This document shows, piece after piece, positions 1 to 11,240 of a DNA stretch of 34,320 nt. How positions within the stretch are numbered: the stretch's first letter is position 1; each line of letters opens with the position of its first letter. The stretch is taken from the NCBI GenBank assembly GCA_900155495.1, contig FTLJ01001029.1, forward strand, positions 1 to 34,320, given 5' to 3'. The notes under the pieces were generated by a model. It ran no database searches, had not been told where the DNA came from, and saw nothing but the letters and a program-made list of their open reading frames with translations. A program made the translations under genes and the position numbers. The stretch is from Porogramme epimiltina. Taxonomy: Eukaryota; Basidiomycota; Agaricomycetes; Polyporales; Polyporaceae.

Positions 1-2394
1 AGCACGTGCGCGCTGAGGCCGCTGAGGCGAAGCTCGACGAGGTCTTCGCATCTTACCAGACTGTGTGCTCAGACCTCCGACTTTCTCAGGATGAGAACGC
101 GACTCTGTCAGCGTCTATTGACCGGCTCCGGGAGGATCTCGAGGAGGCGAAGACCGACGGCGAGGCCAAGGACGCTATCATCACTTCGCAGGAGGCCAGG
201 ATCGAGGCACTCGAAGAGTCCGATACCCTACAGGCGGCCGTCATCGAGGAGCAGAGGGACCGACGTGAGGAGGATATGGCGGTGAGTAGAGTATATGCGC
301 TCGATTTGGGTCTTGGGCTCACCTGAAACTACTCGTAGACGATCTCGGAGCAGCGGACGAAGATTGAAGCGCTCGGAGAGACGATTGAGAGCCTGGAGTG
401 TGATGGGAAGGAGGACGAGGCGAGGCACGCACGGGAGAAGCATGAACTCGAGGTATGTCTTTCCATTCTCCCCCTTCTATTCAACAACTCATCGCACGAT
501 AGGTGGCGCTTGCGGAGATGGAGGAAGAGATGAAGGTCGCGAAGGAGAACACATACATGGAGAAGGAGCTGTGGAAGGTACGCTGATGTCTCTCCTTCCG
601 TGAACGCACGGATGCTGACTGTCATCCAGGCTCATCTGTACGAGATCACCGAAGACCTCGAGTCTGCGAGACGTCATGCAGAATCGTGTCGAGTGATGAA
701 CGAGCAGCTCGAATCCGCACTCGGGGATCGGGATGCTACGATCGCCTCGTTGATGTCGAAGATCGAGACGGCAGAGGACGTTCGCGAACAACTGAGCTGC
801 CTCGAAACGGAGAACGAGGAGTTGAGGGCAGCTCATCGCGAGGAGTCAGAGGGGAGTTTGCACACACATGCCGAGTTCGAGGTACGATGCGTTGCACGTT
901 ATTCCACTGTGTCTGCGATCTGACCCCGCTTATGTTTTCCAGGCGATGACGCGGGAGAAGGACAAGACGATATCGCGTCAAGCGATGGAGCTCCAGCAGA
1001 AGGTCCGCGAGCTCGAGGCGCGCGACGAGCGTATCGCCGACCTCGAGAAGGAAGCCGTCGCCGCCGCCGCTCACGTGTGCCCGTCGCTTGTACCAGCTGC
1101 GCAGATACCTTCCGTTCCTATTGCGGAGACCGCGGACCATAGAGCATTAGTGGACGAGATCACGAACTTGAAGGGAAAGGTAGCGCGGAGGGACAAGCGG
1201 CTTGCGAGGGCGAAGGCGGACATCCAGAAGTACGAGTCGGATCTGAAGCTGAAGGACGCGATGCTGAAGCGGAAGGACAAGCTCCTCAACCCGGAAGCCT
1301 CGACGACGACGCCCGAGACCACTTCCGCAGGACCAGACGCGGTCAACGCTCTCTTGTCTCCACCCCCGTCGTCCTCTCCGTGGGCGAAGGGACGAATCGT
1401 CGATTGGACTCCTCCCTTCACCGAGTCACGGGTCCCCCAACCGCCTTGCTCCCCCGTCCCCATTCGTGGCTCCCGCATGCCTGCCTTCCTCATGTCCGTC
1501 AACGGCAGCGACAACCCGACGGAGGACGTGCCTGCGCCCCCCCTTCTGCCGAAGATCATGCTCTCATCTCCTCCGGGGTCGGCAACGGTGCGGGGCAACG
1601 TTCTAGAGTGGTCGGCACTCCCGCATTCCACATCCGATGCCGCTACTGGGTTCGAGCTCACCGAGTCCGTGTTCGGACCTCATCGCCCCGCAGCATCCTC
1701 CTCCTCTGCGCCGTCTACGCTCACCCCTACGTCGACACCCGGGAAGACGATTCCCGACGCATGCACCCCGCTGGGGCCGATGATCATGGTGACGACACCG
1801 GGATCATCGTGGATGGAGGGCAATGTGACGTCGTGGACCCCGGTTCCATCTCCGTCGCAGCCCATAGACATCAGTGATTTCGACATGCCCGCCACTCCGT
1901 CGCGACCTGGCAAATCTTCTAGTCCGCTGACGACATCGCCCTTGAAGACTTCGTCGCCCCGTCCCCCGACTCCGGTTCCCGCCTCGCACTCTCCTCGTCA
2001 GCCAGTCACGACAACATCTCCTCAGTCACCTCGTCCTCCGACACCTCCACCATGGGCAAAGTCGTCTCGCCCGACCACAACGCGCGCTGTACAGCGCACT
2101 GGAGGAAAGGAGAATGTGCTTCTGGGGAAGAAGGTGGTGCCGAAAGCACTGAAGACGCTCAGTGGACGACCACCGCCATTGCCGCGCGCATCACCTGTGG
2201 CTGTCCCGCAGCCTACGTCGATTCGGTCGTCAACAGGGAAGGCTCGCAAGAGTGCTGACCCTCCGGCAGCCACGAGAGCGAAGGGCAAGGTGCCGGTCAA
2301 ACCTTCGAGCAGCGTCAAGCCTGTGCCCGTGCGTGGTCCAGCGCTGCGCATCCCTCTCGTACCAGCTCCCGCTCCCTCCCGCTCGCGCAAGTAG
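1..2394 (+). CDS. Coiled-coil protein with disordered C-terminus, 5'-truncated by window edge (copy 1)
   Basis: The reading frame is already open at the window edge, so the start lies outside. I read five exons: 1-281, 339-452, 503-577, 630-881 and 943-2394. All four introns are GT-AG and phase 0. Exons 1-4 and the start of exon 5 encode a long coiled coil rich in Glu, Lys, Ala, Leu and Arg (for example EAAEAKLDE, RIEALEES). From about base 1290 the protein becomes Pro/Ser/Thr-rich and probably disordered, with short repeated phrases such as SSPWAKG and VTTPGSSW, and it ends in a basic tail. Exon sizes 114 and 75 are identical in the downstream paralogue at 6196, which also supplies a likely N-terminus: a membrane-anchored start. 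No enzymatic domain is visible. A structural or scaffold role is only inference. Confidence 0.8.
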
Positions 2395-2581
2395 TTCTGG
2401 ATATTTTGTTTGGTTTTCCGTTGTGTTTTTGTGCACGGTCTTTAGACCGTCGTGTCTCGGATTACGATGTGTTAATCCCTGACGCTGTCTATAATCTTCA
2501 TTTAAACGATTTGCCGCTGGTTACAGCCGCCGACTAGTAACTCGAGTATTACTCTTAAGTAGCCTATTTGCACCCTCTCCT
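2395..2581. other. 3' flank of copy 1
   Basis: This is T-rich sequence directly after the stop codon, compatible with a 3' UTR. I see no canonical AATAAA in it. It shows no similarity to the sequence downstream of the second coiled-coil copy. Confidence 0.3.
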
Positions 2582-2920
2582 CTACGAACTGCGCGAGTAG
2601 ATGCCGAGCAAGGATGCCGTGAGCGTACTTGGGTCCCCGCCGCCGTCGCGGCTGCAGTAATCGTTGACTTCGTCCCCGCGCCAGCCGAAGGCCCTGTCAT
2701 CGAGCTCGTTGCACCTCAATCTGTACCATGGGAGACTATCGCCACCCCGCGTCTCGTTTATACCCGTCTTTGAATGTGTCATGTAGTACAGGCGGGTGGT
2801 ATAGGCTGAGGCGTGGGGCCAGGTTACAGTTAGGCGTTTGCGATAGGGAGAGAGATGCGGGTTGTTCTTAAGCGCGCGATGGAAGCATCTGAGTCTATGA
2901 AGACGATTCGGCTGCTATTC
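2582..2920 (-). pseudogene. Short ORF remnant, possibly from an F-box/LRR-type gene
   Basis: On the minus strand an open frame reads through phrases such as ALKNNPHLSPYRKRLTVTW and ends with LLGIYSRSS and a stop at 2582. The ALxxNPHLxxYxxxLTV wording resembles the start of leucine-rich segments in agaricomycete F-box-like proteins. There is no convincing start codon or F-box upstream, and the frame breaks up towards 3000. I read it as a gene fragment. The family link is inferred from wording alone and is weak. Confidence 0.3.
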
Positions 2921-3154
2921 GCATAGGCCATTTGGACATGGCTGGCTTCTGCGGCGGGGTGGGATTATTGGAGAGGCTATGATGATCAGTGGAAATTGAC
3001 GGCTGCATACCTCGTTCCTAACCCCCGATCTCCATTGTATACCTAGACTACTACCCGATGACTTGCCTTCAACCTCATCATCGCTTCTGGAGCCCAATTC
3101 TAGGAAATCTCATTGATGTACACCAGGTAGTACAGAATTACAAAAGTATAACGA

Positions 3155-5215
3155 TTATTCCCGCGGGCGAGATGTCGACTTCTCAAAAGCAGCAAGAACC
3201 CGGAGACGCCATCCAGGACCGATCTGGGGCATTTTTAAGCGTTCAGGGTTCGAATGTTCACTTCTGTCGATGATCATCCGGGCATTCGCAGTAGCCAAGC
3301 GGAGGATGTCCTCTCTCAGCTTCTGCGCCAATTTCACCAAGATCGCGTCTGGGACACCGAATGAGGGAGGGTCCCACGGAAACACATGTCCGTGGCTGCC
3401 AGGGAGGCGAATAGTCTTCGACGATCCTGCTGCACACAAATAAGCGTGAGACTCGAGAGCAACCCAAGCGACTACATACCATGAAAATAGCCAAACATGT
3501 AATCTGCAAGGAGATAGCACATGTAACAACACTTGTTGTTCAGACCAATGACGCAAGTTTCGACCTGTGAGAGAAAGTCGATCTGTGAAGGGCAAAAATA
3601 CACCGTTAGTAGCCTGTAAGCACTCAGATACGTCGAGAGCAACACACGGTTCTTCGGGGGGCTACCCCATCGCCAAGATCCCTAGCATTCACCTCAGCCA
3701 TCTTCAGCAACGCCATCAGCCCAGCCTCAGAATGCACTCCGAATGGCCGGATCCTCTCGGGGATTCTGCAGTTCTTCTCCATCCACTGAGCGACAAGCTT
3801 TCCTTCCTGTGAATCAGAAGTATACTCGGCCGCGATTTGTGCGTTCAAAGAGTCGATTATCGCTTGCCCGTTTCTCCTCACGTCGTCAATTGCTTCGTTA
3901 GAGCGATCGCGAAGCCGGACAAGAGAGACCCCCGGTGTCCTCCCGATCTCGTATGCTTTGCGAACGAGCATGATCACTGAGCGCGCAGCTATATGCCATG
4001 CTCTCAATGTCGAAAGGTACCTCAGCGCGTGAGCTCCGGGACTCTCATCCTTTCCGGGCGTCATGTCTGTGGCAAGATTGAGAGCTGTTGGTGTGTACGT
4101 GAGACCGGGGCTACGACGCACCAAACTCCTCGCTGTCATAATCGGGGGAGAATGCCTCGTCGCCCGCTTCGGCAGTGTCGCCGGTGGCTTTTAGTCCGCC
4201 GCGGCGTGTATCGCTGTGTTTTGAGGGTTGTGATGTCACGGGAGAGCTGTACAGGGGTTGGCGATTTGCGTGACCTACGTCAGCAAAAGGATTAGGACGA
4301 ATACGAATACAAACGATCGTCGAATATCCACACACGGTCAAATGCCTTTGAAAGCGATTCTGTGGTATGGAATGCATCCTTGACTGGAGGACAAGCCAGG
4401 ATGATATCAACACAGGAGAGACAATTAGCGAGTCTCCGCAATGATTTCCCGTCGTCCATTTCGCGAAGCTCGTGAGCAATAGATAAGAGTTGTCCCAAGC
4501 AGTTGATCCAATGGTGGATGCGTGCGCCGTCCCCGGGGAAAGGGAAGTCACTGTTACGGTAAGCTTCCCGGAGGCTCGCGATATCCTCTGGAATAGGTGA
4601 GGTCGAGACTTCGTGGGGGGCAGGTTTCCAATCTTCCAAGATCTTCCATGGCGGGGTGTTCCAAACTGTAGCGCCGACTGAGAAGCGACGGGCTATGCTT
4701 TTACGACACTGGGCAACGAGCCAGAAGAGGAGCGGTGTGTAAAGCGCGCTGTCAGGATCTGGCGTTTGTGATAGGAAGCGCAAGATGCCAGCGATGTCGC
4801 ACAAATGCTGTTGGAAAGAAGGCCCATTGGGCTTTCTCAATCTAAATGCGCGCGACGGGAATACGTGAGCGTTCTAGTAGATACGGAGAAGTGCGACTCA
4901 CGATGAGGGGCTCAGAAGACTGTCGATGGATACGGCGCTTGGTTCTACATGAGTTATCGCGAAGAACGGTGGGGCTGAGGTCGTGTTTGTCGAGTCGGAC
5001 GAGACGACGATTATGCCGAAAAAATCATCCAGCGACATATGACCAGTGACAGCGATGTCGAGTGCATCAGACATGCCAGTATTGAACAGGGTTGAGATGT
5101 GAGTGAGAAGTGACAGGGCTGAATTCTTCTCGCGAATGATGTGTTTAGCGAGGGAGAACTTGTGGAGGACGGTTGAGAGAGTACGAATGGTGGAGATGGC
5201 TGTTGAGCGTTCCAT
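3155..5215 (-). CDS. OTT_1508-like deaminase family protein
   Basis: Six exons join with consistent phases: 5215-4902, 4841-4315, 4274-4122, 4084-3648, 3582-3480 and 3429-3155, giving about 602 aa. Residues 446-458 read FGVHSEAGLMALL, which carries a His-x-Glu motif (H449, E451). About 45 residues on, KCCYMC supplies a Cys-x-x-Cys pair (C496, C499). HxE followed by CxxC is the zinc-binding pattern of the nucleic-acid deaminase fold, and the surrounding wording fits the fungal OTT_1508-like branch, as does the later PGSHGHVFPWDPP block. The N-terminal 330 residues are helical and unrecognised. The substrate is unknown. I chose the ATG at 5215. An open stretch upstream (about 5495-5300) could be an extra 5' exon joined by a GT-AG intron, so the true N-terminus may be longer. 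The intron at 4085-4121 is only 37 nt. Confidence 0.7.
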
Positions 5216-5500
5216 GATGGAAGAGGGCAAGAAGAGAGAGACAAGAGGTGAATCGCGAACAGCTAGGAGTCGTTGGAGATTACAGTGCACGCACACCAAC
5301 CTCTCATACGATCAGTCAGGCGGCTTTTCGACAAAACTTTGAAAGCTCACAGCTCTCTCTATCTCCCACTCTTACATCTGAAATTGTGTCCAAAACGGTA
5401 TGAAGACCCGCAATTTTTAGCGACAGCGAGGCAGGGAGAGTGAATACTTTGTTTGTCGAAGGACTCCCGTTCGTACATAAAGTCAGTTCTTTCGTGGCAG

Positions 5501-5985
5501 TCAAGCGGCGGTCACGTCGGCATGTTCAACGTCGCCGCCCGCTTCATCGCCGTCCAGGTCGAACTCGAAGTTCAGCGTTGACGTTGAGCCGTAGAATACC
5601 ACGGCTCCGAAGTCTGAGCCGCTACCCTAACCCTAGCCAAGCGGGTTTCACGTGATTGTTGAACGCCGTAAGCGTTGTTGACCGGCTACTCAACTCCTCG
5701 ACTAACTCTCGGTGTCAGTGGCGAAAACGCCGTTGATCTGCTTTTTGTGCCCTTCTCGACGCATTCACGACTGATGTCTCACCTTCCATCTTCCATTTCA
5801 ATACGGACCTCGAGGTTCGACGTCTTGAACACGCCATAGGCACTAGTACTAAGTAGTCGCAGTGCAGCCAACAGACAACGTAGCACACGATTCACGAAGT
5901 TCTCGAAGATGGGCAAATGAGATGGAAGGTTACACATCCGGTTGTTCGATGGTGCGCGGCCGCACTTGGAATAGAGGTCCCGCAC
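5501..5985 (-). pseudogene. 3' exons of an unrecognised gene
   Basis: Three segments join in phase on the minus strand. The first holds SAYGVFKTSNLEVRIEMEDG (about 5985-5782). A short middle exon follows. The last exon begins after the TTAG acceptor near 5624 and contains FGAVVFYGSTSTLNFEFDLD, with an acidic tail and a stop at 5501. No start codon is visible upstream, and the space before the divergent gene at 6196 is only about 200 bases. It is either the tail of a gene with a missed first exon or a fragment. I do not recognise the family. Confidence 0.35.
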
Positions 5986-6195
5986 TGGTAGTATGGGTAC
6001 GCGTTCTTTCCCCTCGCACCAATGTCAGCCACTGACTCTGCCGTCTGTCAGCCTCTACGCCAGCCTCCTCGTCATCCACCTTGAAGTTATGGCTCCCCAA
6101 CGCACGCTGCTCGAGTCTTCGGTCTTTGCACTCCTACCATTGCACACCACTCGCCCAACAAGCGACACTTGCAACTCCTCGCCCCATCCCCCGCC

Positions 6196-8841
6196 ATGTA
6201 CTTTCAACCCGACATCTTCGCAGTCCTTCCTCGTCCTCCCCCCGACTGGCCCAACATAGTCGTCTCAGGCTTCCCTGCACTCGGTCTCATCGTCCTCGTC
6301 TCTCTGGCCTTCCTCTTCGCGAACTCTTTCCTCATCCGACCCGCGTCTCCCATCGTCATTGGCACCATCGGCATTCGTCTCCCGGCCCTCCCCACTGTCT
6401 CGTGGACCCAGCTCCTTACGGTCCTCGCGCTGTCAACCGCCCTTTTACGGTGGAACTCGGCCTGGGTACGGCTCCAAGATGCCCTGCTACGATCTCAGGC
6501 CGAGCGAGACGAGGCCATCTCGCGTCTAGCTGCCTTGCGCGAACAGCAGGCGGCTGACAACAAGCAACGAGGTGTCCAGATAGCCCGCCTATCGGAGGAG
6601 TGCGACTTAGCGTTGGTATTGGACGCGAAGAAGGACACGTTGCTCGCCGAGCAAGCTAGGACGATCGCACAGCTGGAAGCGGAGAAGCGGGACATGGAGG
6701 AATGGGCACAGGTGTGTCGCCCTAGTCCGCTCCAGCAGTCTGCGAGCTAATATTTTAACACAGCGGAACTCAGATGCACATGAAGCACGGCGTTTGAAGG
6801 TCAAGAGGAAGCACAGGGCTACGCTCGTGGAGCTGAAGGAGGCGTACGAAGCGGCCGTGTCGTCGCTGGAGGGGCGTCTGGAAGCTGCCGTATCCAGTCA
6901 ATGTGGATCTTGTGCGGCGAAGGATGAAGATATCGAGCAACTGCGGGTGGGAATGAAAGGGGTCGAGGAGCAGGCCGAGGTGAGCACGTCTTCCGTTTCG
7001 ACGATGAGCAGGTGCTGATGTTCCTCGAGAACGACAAGCGGATGCTCAACGCCGAGAAGGACGCTCTCCTGCGTGATCTCGCGGCTAGCCGGGCGGAGAC
7101 TACAGCTCAGCACGCCGCGAACGAGGAGCTCAAGGACAAGCATATTGCAGAGACCGCCTCCCTTCACACGCATATCCGCACCGCCGAGACAAACGAGGAC
7201 TCGCAACGGGCTCGGGCGGTGGCTGCTGAAGTACGCCTCGAAGAGGCCACTGCATCGCACGCGTCGGAGATGCAAGTCATGTCTGCGACTCTCGATCAAC
7301 TTCTCGGAGACCTCGACGCGGCGCACGCCAACAGCGCCAGCGACAAACTCCGACTCGAGGCGCTGGAGCACGACGTGTCCGCGAGTCGGGAGGAGGTGAC
7401 GGCGACGCGCGTCGTGAACACGGACCTCCGAGAGAAGCTCGCCACTCTTCAAGCTCACGCGAGTACCGTAGAGGCCGACCGCGAAGCTCAGCACGCGCGC
7501 GCTGAGGCCGCTGAGGCGAAGCTCGACGAGGCCCTCGCGTCTTACCAGGCGGCGCACAATGAACTCCGCATCTCTCAGGACGAGAACTTCACCCTGTCAG
7601 CCTCTATCGACCAGCTCCGTGAGGATCTCGAGGCTGCGAAGAGCGACGGCCAAGTCAAGGACGCTATCATCAGTTCGTACGAGGCGCGGATCGAGGCGCT
7701 CGAGGAGTCCGACGCTTTCAATGCGGCTGTTATTGAGGAGCAGAGGGTGCAGCATGATGAGTACATTCAGGTGAACGGAATATATGCGCATTATTTGTTA
7801 CCTTGACTCACCTGCGTCTCCTCGTAGACGACCGCTGAGCGGTGCGCAGAGATCGAGGCTCTCGGAGGGACGATCGGGAGCTTGGAGCGTGATGCGAAGG
7901 AGAACGAGGAGGTGCACGCACGGGAGAGGAATGCGCTCGAGGTACGCTCCCCCCTTTCCCCTCTCTCTTCTGTCATTCATCGCGTGTTAGGTTGCACTTG
8001 TGAAGAAAGAAGAAGAGTTGAAGATTGTGAAGGAGAGCAGATACGTCGAGAAAGCCCAGTGGGAGGTACGGTGATGTCTCTCCTTCTGTGCATGCACAGG
8101 TGCTGACTATCACCCAGGCTCGTCTTGACGAGATCACCGAAAAGCTCGAGTCTGCCAGGCAGTATGCAGACTCGTGTGCAGTGACGAACGAGCAGCTCGA
8201 GTCGGCGCTCAGTGACCGGGATGCCACGATCGTCTCCTTAACGTCGAAGATCGAGACGACGGAGGCCGCCCTCGAGCAACTAAGCCGCCTCGAAAAGGAG
8301 AGTGAGGAGTTGAGAGTAGCTCATGAGGGGCATTTGCGCATGCAGACCGAGCTCGAGGTACGATGCGCTGTGAATTATTCGTATTTCTGCTATCTCACCC
8401 CGGCTATGCGCTGTAGGTGGCGACGCGCGAGAAGGACGAGACGATCTCCTATCAAGCGATGGAGCTCGAAGAGAAAGATTGCGAGCTCGAGGCGCGGGAC
8501 GAACGCATCGCGGACCTCGAGAAGGCAGCCATGGCCGCTGCCGCTCACGTGTGCCCGTCGCTTGTACCGGCTGCGCGGATGTCTTCTGTTCATGCTGCGG
8601 AGGTCGCGGACCATAGAGCGTTAGTAGACGAGATCGCGAACCTGAAGGGGAAGGTGGAGCGGAGGGACAAGCGGCTGTCGAGGGCGAAAGCGGATATTCA
8701 GAAGTACGACTCGGACCTGAAGCTGATGTTGATGAGAAAGGACAAGCTCCTCGACTCGGAAGCGGAGGCGAAGACTGAAGCCCCCTCTGGAGGACCCAAG
8801 GCGGCGGATGCTCTCCTATCGTCGCCTCCGTCGTCGTCGTC

Positions 8842-8879
<38 letters not shown>

Positions 8880-8896
8880 CGTTGTCGTCGTTGTCG

Positions 8897-8928
<32 letters not shown>

Positions 8929-9181
8929 GCGGGAGAAGGGATGGTTGGACGACTGGAGTCCAGGGCACCCCAGTCGCCTTGCTCCCCCGTCCCCGACATC
9001 CCTGACTTCCTCATATCCTCCGGCGGCCGCGATGATTCGATGGGGTTCGTATCCGCGCCATCACCTCTACACAAGATTATGTTTCCTCTCCCCTCGGCTC
9101 TTCGACCATTCGAGGCAACGTTCTTCCGTGGTCGACGCTTCCTCCGTGCACGTCGGGACGCCGCGACCGGCTTCGAGCTGA
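6196..9181 (+). CDS. Membrane-anchored coiled-coil protein, truncated by frameshift (copy 2)
   Basis: Exons: 6196-6711, 6764-6979, 7012-7770, 7828-7941, 7991-8065, 8118-8357 and 8417-9181, about 894 aa as read. The ATG sits in ccgccATG; an in-frame ATG at 6169 is the alternative. Residues about 20-80 hold two hydrophobic stretches (for example ALGLIVLVSLAFLFANSFLI), suggesting membrane anchoring. A coiled coil of roughly 600 residues follows. Exons 4 and 5 (114 and 75 nt), the neighbouring intron sequences and most residues match copy 1 at 1-2394, so the two are a head-to-tail duplication. Intron 2 would be only 32 nt (6980-7011); a weaker donor at 6947 gives 65 nt, also in phase. After the Ser/Leu microsatellite the frame shifts near 8965 relative to copy 1, so the last 70 residues are novel. 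A function is not apparent. Confidence 0.7.
8830..8929 (+). repeat. TCG/TTG trinucleotide microsatellite
   Basis: About 33 units of TCG with interspersed TTG lie inside exon 7 of coiled-coil copy 2 and encode a Ser/Leu run. The arrangement is a pure TCG block, then alternating TTG-TCG, then TTG-TCG-TCG triplets, then a pure TCG block. Copy 1 has only a short PPPSSS at the equivalent place. On the other strand the same tract reads as poly-threonine, which creates a long spurious ORF. Confidence 0.95.
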
Positions 9182-9875
9182 CCAAGTCCGTGTTCGGATC
9201 TCCTTGCCCCGCGGCATCGTCGTCCTCTCTATCATCAGCTGTCGCTCCTATGTCAACGCCAGCGAAGACAATTCTGACGCATACACTCCGCTCGCACCGA
9301 TGATCATAGTTACAACCCCGCCATCTTCGTGGTTGAAAGACAACGTCACGTCGTAGATCCCGGTGCCATCTTCATCGAAGCGTATGTCCGTCAGCGAGCT
9401 GGACATGCCCACCCCGCCGTCGCGACCCAGCCAATATTCTCTCTTGACGACATCACCGTTGATGACCTCGCCACCCCGTCCCCCGACTCCGGTTTCCGCC
9501 TCGCACTCTCCTCGTCAGCCAGTCACTGTAATGTCTCCTCAGTAACCTTGTCCTACGCCACCGCCATAGGCAACGCCCTCCCATCCGAACACGATGCGCG
9601 GGGTGCAGCATGCGGAAGGAAAGGAGACCGCGATGACAGGGCAGAATGCGGTGTTGAAAGGGCCGAAGACGCTCTGTGGTCGTCCCCCAGCATTGTCGCG
9701 CGTATCCCCCCGCGGCAGTCCCACAGGGTACCTCGGGCCATGCGGAGGTGCACGGACGGGCGTCTCTCCGCGCACCACCGCGCATGTCATGCACTGTGGC
9801 GCGCGGGCAGGCGCTTCAGCACATGAAATGATTTTAATGTGTATGCATGTACCCCCACTTTTGAGACATATCTGA
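8966..9875 (+). pseudogene. Decayed C-terminal region of coiled-coil copy 2
   Basis: The disordered C-terminus of copy 1 can be followed here across three frames. From about 8970 to 9290 the match (for example ATGFELTKSVFG against ATGFELTESVFG) is in a different frame from the coiled coil. Near 9290 it shifts again, to PLAPMIIVTTPPSSW. It is then cut by TAG at 9354-9356 (copy 1 has TGG), TAA at 9543-9545 (copy 1 has TCA) and TAG at 9567-9569 (copy 1 has TGG). Traces such as GPKTLCGRPPALSR, equivalent to KALKTLSGRPPPLPR, persist to about 9710. The region has been free to mutate since the duplication. Confidence 0.75.
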
Positions 9876-10094
9876 GTATGGGAATGGCCAAGGCGACATG
9901 CTAGTGTCGTGTGTTCCCCTGAGTAGCTTGTGCAGACCTTTTCAATGCTCCTCTCATGTGGTGGGTTACTGTACATGTGATTACCAGTCTGAAACATAAT
10001 GTCTGCTTCATTATTCGTGTGAATTTATTCTACTATTAAGAGAACACTATATTGAGTATGAGCTTATGAATCAATCTTGGTAATAGTACTAGTA

Positions 10095-10119
10095 TTAGTG
10101 GTAGTGGTAGTGGTAGTAG
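10095..10119. repeat. TAGTGG microsatellite
   Basis: About four units of (TAGTGG) occur in an AT-rich stretch of intergenic DNA, preceded by TAGTACTAGTATTAG. Confidence 0.8.
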
Positions 10120-10280
10120 GTGCAAGCTTTAAGGACCACAGTTAGTACCTATTGAGTCTACTTCATCACAGAATCCGTGTCACTCTATATGAATTACCTT
10201 ACTTTAATGCCAAACTACATTGTTTTATCGATGCTTTCAGTCCTGAATATTATGAGAGCTTATGCGAGAGTACGGACTCG

Positions 10281-10376
10281 CGCGCACGTCCGCGCAAGCC
10301 TTTGGACTGCGCCGCGACTCGGAAAACATTTGCACAGCCGCGCAAGCCTTTACGCCGCACCACGCACGTCCGCGCA
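10281..10376. repeat. Pairs of short direct repeats in a GC-rich block
   Basis: The 14-mer CCGCGCAAGCCTTT occurs at 10290-10303 and 10338-10351. The phrase GCACGTCCGCGCA occurs at about 10284-10296 and 10364-10376. The block is much more GC-rich than its AT-rich surroundings, suggesting an inserted or expanded element. Confidence 0.6.
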
Positions 10377-10538
10377 CCGCCGCGCAAAATTCTGCCGGTC
10401 CCACTTTGCGCCCGTGTCAAATATTTGATCCAATGTGAAAGCACCATATGGTATTTATTGTCTAAGATTCCACTCGCGCCCAGACATGTGCTTTCCGCGT
10501 GCGGAGAAGCCGGCGCCTTTCACCTCGATATCGTTGTG

Positions 10539-10609
10539 CTCTTCCCTCCTCCCTCCTTTTTCCTCCTCCCTCCTCTCTCCCTCTTCCTTCCACCTACCTC
10601 TTTCTTCCC
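10539..10609 (+). repeat. Polypyrimidine tract
   Basis: About 70 nt are almost entirely C and T (CTTCCCTCCTCCCTCC and similar), with only isolated A residues near the end. CT-rich blocks are common in fungal promoters near transcription starts, but the next coding start is 630 bases downstream, so a promoter role is only a possibility. Confidence 0.6.
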
Positions 10610-11240
10610 AATCACTCTAGCTCGCTTCATAGTCAACTGTGCGTATTGGTGAGCACAAAGTGCTGTTATTCAAAGCACACAACACGTCTAAATCACTCAA
10701 TATTTGAACTGTCATTCCCTCTTACGCATCTCAACCAAAGCATCCTTACAAAACGTCCAACCCGCTCCGACGCCGCCGTACACCATCCCATAGAAACACC
10801 CATTCCTATCATCTACGACCCTAGTGGAGCACCTTCTTGGACAGAAGGTATCTTGCAGGGCTCAGGTGTGTGTGTGTATCAGATGGTGGTGAATCGTTAC
10901 TCACATCCTTTCGATACCCGCCTGCAGACTCAACGGTGCACCCAGGAACTGAAAAGATTCCTTTTCAAACATCAGGGCACTCCCTCAGGTGATTAGGCTC
11001 TACGTGGAATTCTCCTAGTGCCGACGAAGCCGACTCCCAGAGCCAACGGATACACGCCTCAAGGGCCAACCCCTGCCATATTTGCATACACTTTCAACAC
11101 AGTGTTAAACGCTCCTCTCACATACACGCCGCTTCATCCTTGTCTATATCTCCATTCTATTTTACGTAAACGGTATTATCGGTACCCGGTACGCTCTCTG
11201 CTTAATAGCCCGCGCCTAAAATTAACAAAATCTTAGGCTC

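Larger units (their letters stand above)
9876..11240. other. Spacer with simple repeats, upstream of the HET gene
   Basis: No supported gene lies in these 1.36 kb. It holds a GGTAGT-type microsatellite, a GC-rich block with two pairs of short direct repeats and a polypyrimidine tract, annotated separately. Small ORFs here have no recognisable content. The last 200 bases presumably contain the HET promoter, but I see no unambiguous TATA box. Confidence 0.5.

Noticed and set aside
2055..2390. Minus-strand and alternative-frame ORFs over the C-terminus of coiled-coil copy 1
   Set aside because: The plus frame is continuous from the coiled coil and its counterpart is recognisable in copy 2.
8830..8929. 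CRISPR-like or structured tandem array
   Set aside because: It is a simple trinucleotide microsatellite without spacers, and the genome is eukaryotic.
8280..9185. Minus-strand ORF of 301 codons with a poly-threonine run
   Set aside because: It is the reverse reading of the TCG/TTG microsatellite and coiled-coil exons of copy 2. The plus strand has homologous exons, introns and a clear paralogue.
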